Positions 43,138 through 48,102 of a DNA stretch of 48,102 nt are shown one piece after another. The DNA lies in contig JALONG010000004.1 of the NCBI GenBank assembly GCA_025455065.1, positions 150,690-198,791 on the forward strand, given 5' to 3'. The position numbers and the translations under genes were made by a program. The stretch is from Candidatus Kapaibacterium sp. (GTDB lineage: Bacteria > Bacteroidota > Ignavibacteria > Kapaibacteriales > UBA4661). Numbering within the stretch: the stretch's first letter is position 1; each line of letters opens with the position of its first letter. Under the pieces are notes generated by a model that worked only from the letters and a program-made list of their open reading frames with translations, was not told the DNA's origin and did not search any database.

Positions 43138-45180
43138 ATGAATCGCAAAGCAAATTCCCCTCTTTCGGCGCTCACGCTGTTTGGTTTGTTGCTTGCATTA
43201 GTAACACTGACAGCAAGTTGCGTAAGTTATGAATCATCACTGAACCGCCGCTTCGGTTACAACAACTATCCGCAACAGCAGCAACAGCCCTATTACACGC
43301 CGAACAATCAAGGCTCGACGGCGTATAATCAAGGCTATAACCCAAACTATACCCCAAATCAACAAGGTTTAGGTCAACAAGGATTTGGTCAGCAAGGGTT
43401 TGGACAACAGCCCGGGCAGTGGAATAATCCGCAACAATTTAACACTGCCGCGCCGATTACGTTTCAAAATTTTTACGACGAACTTGCACCCTACGGCGAG
43501 TGGATTAACACGCCTCAACTTGGCTTTGTTTGGCGACCTTACGGCATTGATGCGGGTTGGCGACCATATCTGCACGGCGGACGCTGGGCATTTACGAGTT
43601 TCGGTTGGACGTGGATTTCCGATTATGTCTGGGGTTGGGCACCTTTCCATTACGGACGTTGGCAACTTGACCCCTTTTACGGCTGGGTTTGGCAACCGGG
43701 CAATGTCTGGGGTCCGGCATGGGTAGAATGGCGCTTTTGGAACGGGCATTATTGCTGGGCACCTCTGGCACCGGGCATCAATCTTGGTTTAGGTTTTCGT
43801 GGCGCGGATTACCATTGGTCGGCATGGAACGTCGTTCCGTGTAGATTTTTCACGGCTGGCAGCCTTTGGAATCACTGTTTACCATACTCACAAGTCAATC
43901 GCTTCATTCGCAATACCACGTTCATCAACAACACCACCGTCATCAACAATACCACCTATTACACCGGACCGACCATGAGCGATGTGGAGCGGTATTCGGG
44001 CAAAGTGATACCGATGGCATTACGGGGCTTGAATAAAGTCGCTGCCACAGGCATCAACGACAACACGATAACGATGTACCGCCCCGATGTGGATGATAAT
44101 AGCGGCAAAGCACAAACAAGCGCCTTCCGCCCTGCAACTGCCACCCCTGCAAATCAAGCCCAAACGGGCAAAGCAGCGATTTTGCTCAACGAAACACCGG
44201 AAAATGCCGATAATATCGCTTCTCCGAAGGCAAACCCGCTTTCGCCGAATATGAATCGTGAGGCGAATAACCCAATGATAGCGCCGCCCACAGGCAAAAC
44301 CAGACCCGCCGGAATGGGCGAAGAATCAGGCTCGGGAGGTAAAGTTATCCCCATGCCCGCACCTGTGGACGACCGAAAAAGCAATCCTTGGAATCCTTCT
44401 TCGCCAGCGCCTTCTGATGGCGGCGGCGTGGAAAAATCCCGCACAAAACCTGTTGAACAAGCACAGCCACGCGATATTCCTCCGGCAAAAAGCAGCCCCG
44501 TAGGAAATCCATACTCCAAGCCACAACCACAAGCAGAGCCGCCGAAGCAGACAGAGCCACCAAAGAAAAATACCGAACAATCGCAACCCTACAAAAAAGG
44601 TGGCAACGACGACGCAATGCAGCACCAACGCGATGAAGAGCAGCGCGAACAACAGCGTCAAGCAGAACAACAGCGTTACCAAAAACAAGCAGAAGAACAG
44701 CAACAACGCGAACAACAGCGTCAAGCAGAGCAACAACGCTACCAAAAACAAGTTGAAGAACAACAACGCGAAGCACAGCGACGCGAAGAACAACAACGTT
44801 ACCAAAAGCAAGTTGAAGAGCAGCGCGAACAACAGCGTCAGGCAGAACAACAGCGTTACCAAAAACAAGCAGCAGAACAGCGTGAGCAGCAACGTCAGGC
44901 GGAGCAGCAACGCTATCAAAAACAAATGGAAGAACAGCGTGAGCAGCAGCGCCAAGCAGAGCAGCAACGACGCGAAGAGCAACAACGCCAAGCAGAACAG
45001 CAAAGGCGCGAAGAGCAGCAACGACGCGAAGAACAACAACGCCAAGCAGAACAGCAAAGGCGTGAAGAGCAGCAACGACGCGAAGAACAACAACGACGTG
45101 AAAGCGAAGCCAAAAAGACCGGCTCAGGTGCTGAACAAAGTGTTCCCAAAAAGGAAAAAGACGACGTGCAGCAATACTAA
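43138..45180 (+). CDS. DUF6600-type lipoprotein with long Gln/Glu/Arg-rich tail
   Basis: A 680-residue lipoprotein: signal peptide with lipobox LTASC, an Asn/Gln/Tyr-rich linker with QGFGQQ repeats, then a Trp-rich DUF6600 domain (about 125-235; GEWINTPQLGFVWRPYG, WGWAPFHYGRWQLDPFYGWVW). After a NNTT repeat and a Pro-rich region, residues about 500-660 are an almost pure Gln/Glu/Arg helix with EQQRQAEQQRYQKQ units. AAGG 7 bases before ATG 43138 supports this start. Family members are surface-exposed or outer-membrane associated; the tail suggests contact with a partner or cell-wall scaffold. The exact function is unknown. Confidence 0.75.
   Translation: MNRKANSPLSALTLFGLLLALVTLTASCVSYESSLNRRFGYNNYPQQQQQPYYTPNNQGSTAYNQGYNPNYTPNQQGLGQQGFGQQGFGQQPGQWNNPQQFNTAAPITFQNFYDELAPYGEWINTPQLGFVWRPYGIDAGWRPYLHGGRWAFTSFGWTWISDYVWGWAPFHYGRWQLDPFYGWVWQPGNVWGPAWVEWRFWNGHYCWAPLAPGINLGLGFRGADYHWSAWNVVPCRFFTAGSLWNHCLPYSQVNRFIRNTTFINNTTVINNTTYYTGPTMSDVERYSGKVIPMALRGLNKVAATGINDNTITMYRPDVDDNSGKAQTSAFRPATATPANQAQTGKAAILLNETPENADNIASPKANPLSPNMNREANNPMIAPPTGKTRPAGMGEESGSGGKVIPMPAPVDDRKSNPWNPSSPAPSDGGGVEKSRTKPVEQAQPRDIPPAKSSPVGNPYSKPQPQAEPPKQTEPPKKNTEQSQPYKKGGNDDAMQHQRDEEQREQQRQAEQQRYQKQAEEQQQREQQRQAEQQRYQKQVEEQQREAQRREEQQRYQKQVEEQREQQRQAEQQRYQKQAAEQREQQRQAEQQRYQKQMEEQREQQRQAEQQRREEQQRQAEQQRREEQQRREEQQRQAEQQRREEQQRREEQQRRESEAKKTGSGAEQSVPKKEKDDVQQY
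44634..45105 (+). repeat. Degenerate 36-42-bp tandem repeats coding EQQRQAEQQR units
   Basis: Repeats of gaacaacagcgtcaagcaga type, first in a 42-base register (EQQRQAEQQRYQKQ), then a shorter register (EQQRQAEQQRRE). Codon choices vary between copies, so the repeats are not very recent. The opposite strand carries spurious long open frames because of this composition. Confidence 0.9.
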
Positions 45181-45200
45181 GCAAGAAAACTTCTTGGCAG

Positions 45201-45246
45201 CCCGTTCTACCGCCGCACCGAAAATGTGGCTGAGCGGTAGAACGGG
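45201..45246. terminator. Inverted repeat between convergent genes
   Basis: Perfect 13-bp arms CCCGTTCTACCGC and GCGGTAGAACGGG with a 20-base spacer, between the DUF6600 lipoprotein and the NmrA-like gene, which face each other. No clear T-run on either side, so termination is likely but not certain. Confidence 0.6.
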
Positions 45247-45271
45247 AAAGCCTTGACCGAACTCAATTTCT

Positions 45272-46171
45272 CTATTCCTTGTACGCAAGTTCCTTACCCG
45301 CCAAATTCCGAAAATATTCCTCCAAACGGTATTCCGTTGAGACCGTAGGCGCGACACATTCTTTGGTTGCGACGACAGCAGCAAAAGCGATCATTTCTCC
45401 GATGCGGCGATTAAAAAGCCCTGCAAACCTGCTCCCAAAGCGCATCACACGAAAAGGAATGTGCGATAAGCGAGGTTTTTTACCGACTGCACGAAATGCC
45501 ATTTGGACAATTTCTTTGCGCGTAAACACTTCCGCACCACCACAAGGAATATCGCGCTCCGAGCCTTCTAACGCCTCCACACAAACCTTCGCTACATCTG
45601 CCTCGTGTATGGGATTAGTACGCGATTCCCCATCACCGATGACCATCCCAAAGCCTTTTTGTGCCATTGCGACAAACTCCGCATTGATGTAGAAAAATCC
45701 TGTCGGGCGCACAACGCTATACTCCAAGCCGCTTTGACGGAGTTCCTGCACAAAAGCCTCATGTGCATTGGTGTACGCCGTGTCGGTTGTTTCGCCGCCA
45801 AATGCCGACACATACACAAACTTCCTGACTCCATGCGCCTTTGCTGCAATAAGAAGGTTATGATTGCCTTCGTAATCAACCTCGTGAAATGAGCGCTTGT
45901 CGCCAAAATCATTCATATCCAGCGACGCGCCAACAGTCGAAATCACTGCCGCAACACCTTCGCAAGCCGCTTGTAGGCTGGCTTTATTGGTTATGTCTGC
46001 CTCTGCAAATTCGACATTGGGGAACTGCGTTTGCGGAAAAAGTTTCGCCAGACGATCAATAGAGCGCGTCAGCAAGCGAACACAATAGCCGCGCTCCAAC
46101 AAAAGTGGAACAATATACTTTCCGGCGTGTCCGCCAGCACCTGCAACGAGGATAGTTTGAGCGTTTGTCAT
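45272..46171 (-). CDS. NmrA-like / NAD(P)-binding SDR protein
   Basis: A 299-residue atypical short-chain dehydrogenase of the NmrA/NAD(P)H-binding group. The glycine-rich loop is TILVAGAGGHAGKYIV; CVRLLTRSIDRL, AVISTVGAS and VRKFVYVSAFGGE follow, then GLEYSVVRPTGFF. The canonical YxxxK pair is not obvious, so a redox role is uncertain. It diverges from a TetR gene; two palindromes with TTAGAACA arms lie between, so it is probably the regulated target. The substrate is unknown. Confidence 0.88.
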   Translation of the reverse strand: MTNAQTILVAGAGGHAGKYIVPLLLERGYCVRLLTRSIDRLAKLFPQTQFPNVEFAEADITNKASLQAACEGVAAVISTVGASLDMNDFGDKRSFHEVDYEGNHNLLIAAKAHGVRKFVYVSAFGGETTDTAYTNAHEAFVQELRQSGLEYSVVRPTGFFYINAEFVAMAQKGFGMVIGDGESRTNPIHEADVAKVCVEALEGSERDIPCGGAEVFTRKEIVQMAFRAVGKKPRLSHIPFRVMRFGSRFAGLFNRRIGEMIAFAAVVATKECVAPTVSTEYRLEEYFRNLAGKELAYKE

Positions 46172-46208
46172 GGTCGTAACTCCTTGATGAAAAATTTTGT
46201 ATGGATAT

Positions 46209-46226
46209 TTAGAACATTTGTACTAT
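46209..46226. promoter_or_regulatory. TetR operator-like palindrome 1 (imperfect)
   Basis: TTAGAACA-TT-TGTACTAT: the left arm is identical to palindrome 2, the right arm differs at two positions. It lies 38 bases before the NmrA-like gene start, where the leftward promoter should be. Confidence 0.65.
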
Positions 46227-46254
46227 TTTTCTCAAACATACAAACTTTCCTTAA

Positions 46255-46272
46255 TTAGAACAAATGTTCTAA
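46255..46272. promoter_or_regulatory. TetR operator-like palindrome 2 (perfect)
   Basis: TTAGAACA-AA-TGTTCTAA: perfect 8-bp arms with a 2-base centre, 34 bases before the tetR start. Centre-to-centre distance to palindrome 1 is 46 bases, about 4.4 turns of B-DNA. Confidence 0.75.
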
Positions 46273-46306
46273 ATAAAAAAATTTCTCACCACTCTCTCAA
46301 ATACTG

Positions 46307-46966
46307 ATGAAATCCGCTTCTCAGGACAATACAAAAAATAACACCAAAGAAACGATTTTGGAAACAGCACGGGTATTGTTCAATCAGCACGGCGTAGAAT
46401 CTATCACCGTGCGCCACATTGCCCAAGAAATCGGCATCAGTCATGGTAATCTTTGCTACCATTTTCCCCGCAAAGAAAACATCATTTTTACGCTTTACAG
46501 GCGCGTGGTGGAGGGCATGAGCGCACAGGTCGCACTGTGGAAGCCGGAAGATTTGTCGCTGGCGCTTATCCTCACGGCACTGCATCAAAGCTATGCGCTG
46601 CAATATCACTACAAATTTCTCATGGTCGATTTTGTCAATATCATGCGGCGCATTCCCGAAATTCGGGAAGATTTTCGGCAGATTTTTACGGTGCGCAAAG
46701 AACAGTTCGCCTTTGCGCTTGTGATGATGCAGCACCAAGGCGTTTTGCGCAAGGATATTCCCCCCAAGCAGCTTGAATACTTGCTTTTGCAGAATTATCT
46801 CTTGGGTGATTTTTGGATGTCGGAATCGGAGATTTTATACGACGGCGAAGAGCAACATAAACCGCGATTTTATGCGGACATTGCGGCAGGTTTGATGTTT
46901 CCCTATCTCACGGCAAAAGGCAGAAAAGAATATGCGCGATTTTATGAGGAGTTGGATAAGGGATAG
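46307..46966 (+). CDS. TetR-family transcriptional regulator
   Basis: A 219-residue DNA-binding protein with an N-terminal TetR helix-turn-helix (TILETARVLFNQHGVESITV, HIAQEIGISHGNLCYHFPRK) and an all-helical ligand domain. It diverges from the NmrA-like gene; the palindromes at 46209 and 46255 are probable binding sites and suggest autoregulation. The inducer is unknown. The downstream 67 bases are low-complexity GGATAAGGG-type repeats, like those near tyrS at 39499-39530. Confidence 0.92.
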   Translation: MKSASQDNTKNNTKETILETARVLFNQHGVESITVRHIAQEIGISHGNLCYHFPRKENIIFTLYRRVVEGMSAQVALWKPEDLSLALILTALHQSYALQYHYKFLMVDFVNIMRRIPEIREDFRQIFTVRKEQFAFALVMMQHQGVLRKDIPPKQLEYLLLQNYLLGDFWMSESEILYDGEEQHKPRFYADIAAGLMFPYLTAKGRKEYARFYEELDKG

Positions 46967-47033
46967 GGAAAGAGGGCGGAGGGATAAGGGCAGAATCTTG
47001 GTGTAGAGCCACATTCTATGCTTAAAGCATCTT

Positions 47034-48005
47034 CTAATTCGTTTTCAAAAATTTGAGAAATTTTCTGGCATTATCTACCTGCAAAACGAGCAGATATGCG
47101 CCATTACCAAGGTTTGATACATCTAATTCTTCTGTGTATTGCCCATCAGATAGCACTTTGCTTATTGAAAGCACTTCTTCACCAAGCATGGTGAGAACAG
47201 ATAATTTCACTCTACTCCTCGTTGTAATGCGGTATTCAACCATAGCAGTTTGTGAAAGAATAGGATTGGGGCGCAATGTGAATGTTTGGTCTGTATTAAC
47301 GGAGTTATCACTCAACACCGAAACCACTTGTTGTACTGAAAATGCAGTCCCTAAATTAAACGCATTGATGCTGGAAAAACTTTGCCCGAAATCTATTTCT
47401 AAGCGGGGTGGTTCAAAGGTATAACCCCTCAATTGTGGCGTAATGACGGTTTTTCCAAACCCACGCAGCACGACAGTTCCGAATGTGTTCACGAAAAATC
47501 CTCTTGTCCCCAAAGGTGTCATAACATTGACCAAAATACGTTGATTTGTATCAGAGGGCGAATTTTTAAACCCTACAAGGACTTCAGGTTCGCAAAGGTC
47601 TAGCCCACCACAGATAACATCACAAAGGGGATTAACGGAATTGACAAACGTAACACCAGTAATGGTTTGGTTTGTAGCCGATAATACGATTGTTTGTGTT
47701 GTAGGGGTTAAGGCTGCCCGAGGAATCACATTCGGGCTACCCGCATTAAGCCTTAATTCATACCGCCCCTCGGTCAGATTAAAAAAATGAAAATCTGTTG
47801 CTCTCCTTCCGCTTCCCCTCACCGTACCAGCCACTGTTGCTGTTATCGTACTATCCTTCCAGAGTTCGAGATTTATTGGGAAAACCGGGCAGAGTTGATG
47901 CAATGTACCTTTAATTGAATATTGAGCAATCATATCCGGGCTGAAAAACAAACTCACAACAGTAATAATCATGCTTGAGAATAGTCTTGTTAATGTACTG
48001 TCCAT
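47034..48005 (-). CDS. Secreted protein with type IX sorting domain
   Basis: A 323-residue protein with an N-terminal signal peptide (SSMIITVVSLFFSPDMIAQ), a beta-rich middle with six Cys positions (LCPVFPINLELW, NPLCDVICGGLDLCEPEVLVG) and a C-terminal type A T9SS sorting domain from about residue 240 (FTLRPNPILSQTAMVEYRIT, ending GAYLLVLQVDNARKFLKFLKTN in part). This indicates export through the type IX secretion system. It is more AT-rich than the neighbours. The family of the middle part is unknown. The last 97 bases of the window hold nothing I can identify. Confidence 0.88.
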   Translation of the reverse strand: MDSTLTRLFSSMIITVVSLFFSPDMIAQYSIKGTLHQLCPVFPINLELWKDSTITATVAGTVRGSGRRATDFHFFNLTEGRYELRLNAGSPNVIPRAALTPTTQTIVLSATNQTITGVTFVNSVNPLCDVICGGLDLCEPEVLVGFKNSPSDTNQRILVNVMTPLGTRGFFVNTFGTVVLRGFGKTVITPQLRGYTFEPPRLEIDFGQSFSSINAFNLGTAFSVQQVVSVLSDNSVNTDQTFTLRPNPILSQTAMVEYRITTRSRVKLSVLTMLGEEVLSISKVLSDGQYTEELDVSNLGNGAYLLVLQVDNARKFLKFLKTN

Positions 48006-48102
48006 TTAGTACCTAACGATTTTTCTTTCTCAAACGTCATATTCCAGAATCCCAGTTTTTAAGAGACTTGCAGAGAGCTATGACATCACGAGAAGGATTG
48101 TA

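Noticed and set aside
44326-45184. Long minus-strand open frames across the Gln/Glu/Arg repeats
   Set aside because: They code low-complexity Leu/Phe or Ala/Val strings that mirror the repeat DNA. The plus-strand gene has a signal peptide, a known domain and a ribosome site.

Overview
The window is a gene-dense bacterial chromosome segment with about 37 protein genes on both strands, no rRNA or tRNA gene, and no phage or plasmid backbone. The best guess for the host is a Gram-negative member of the FCB group (Bacteroidota, Chlorobi, Ignavibacteria or Kapabacteria lineage). The reasons are a type IX secretion sorting domain (47034-48005), ribosomal protein bTHX, TAnnTTTG-type -7 promoter boxes upstream of several genes, few Shine-Dalgarno sequences, many outer-membrane barrel-like proteins, and ECF sigma plus anti-sigma-like organisation. 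Species-level placement cannot be made from the sequence alone.

Left part (1-8.6 kb): a leftward cluster, hypothetical gene - ruvA - IgGFc-domain/barrel protein - ccmB (cut by the window edge), then a rightward cluster of a sugar nucleotidyltransferase, metK and ahcY (SAM synthesis and SAH recycling), closed by a strong terminator at 8547-8591. AhcY carries an unusual histone-like Lys/Ala-rich N-terminal tail.

8.7-19 kb: a Rossmann/DUF2520 protein, an Anbu proteasome-like hydrolase, and a 1155-residue periplasmic-propeller histidine kinase run rightward. They meet a leftward operon, aguB - aguA - 5-formyl-THF cyclo-ligase, with an 80-bp tail-to-tail coding overlap. A DUF433/DUF5615 toxin-antitoxin pair and a secreted M24 aminopeptidase follow.

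19-25 kb: nadK, a DUF2887 PD-(D/E)XK-like gene with six 12-bp repeats and a broken partial copy beside it, xseB, a TMTC-like membrane protein with TPRs, ferritin, and an unaccompanied MlaF-like ATPase.

25-29 kb: an ECF sigma gene, an anti-sigma-like protein with one membrane helix and a barrel-like C-terminus, and two tandem paralogous outer-membrane proteins. Two MITE-like palindromic elements (24165-24325 and 25943-26092) lie in this region. This is the best candidate here for an undescribed envelope-signalling module.

29-48 kb: a periplasmic cyclophilin diverges from a metzincin-like DUF5117 protease; then, leftward, lipoprotein - fni - bTHX (a 38-residue gene), hisB, a 7TMR-DISM histidine kinase, tyrS and a lone receiver-domain protein. 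Further right are a secreted esterase, a thioredoxin/TPR protein, a DUF6600 lipoprotein with a long Gln/Glu/Arg-rich tail, a divergent NmrA-like/TetR pair with two palindromic operators, and a T9SS cargo protein. A family of palindromic repeats with GCACAGACA arms occurs at 32.7 and 34.6-34.8 kb.
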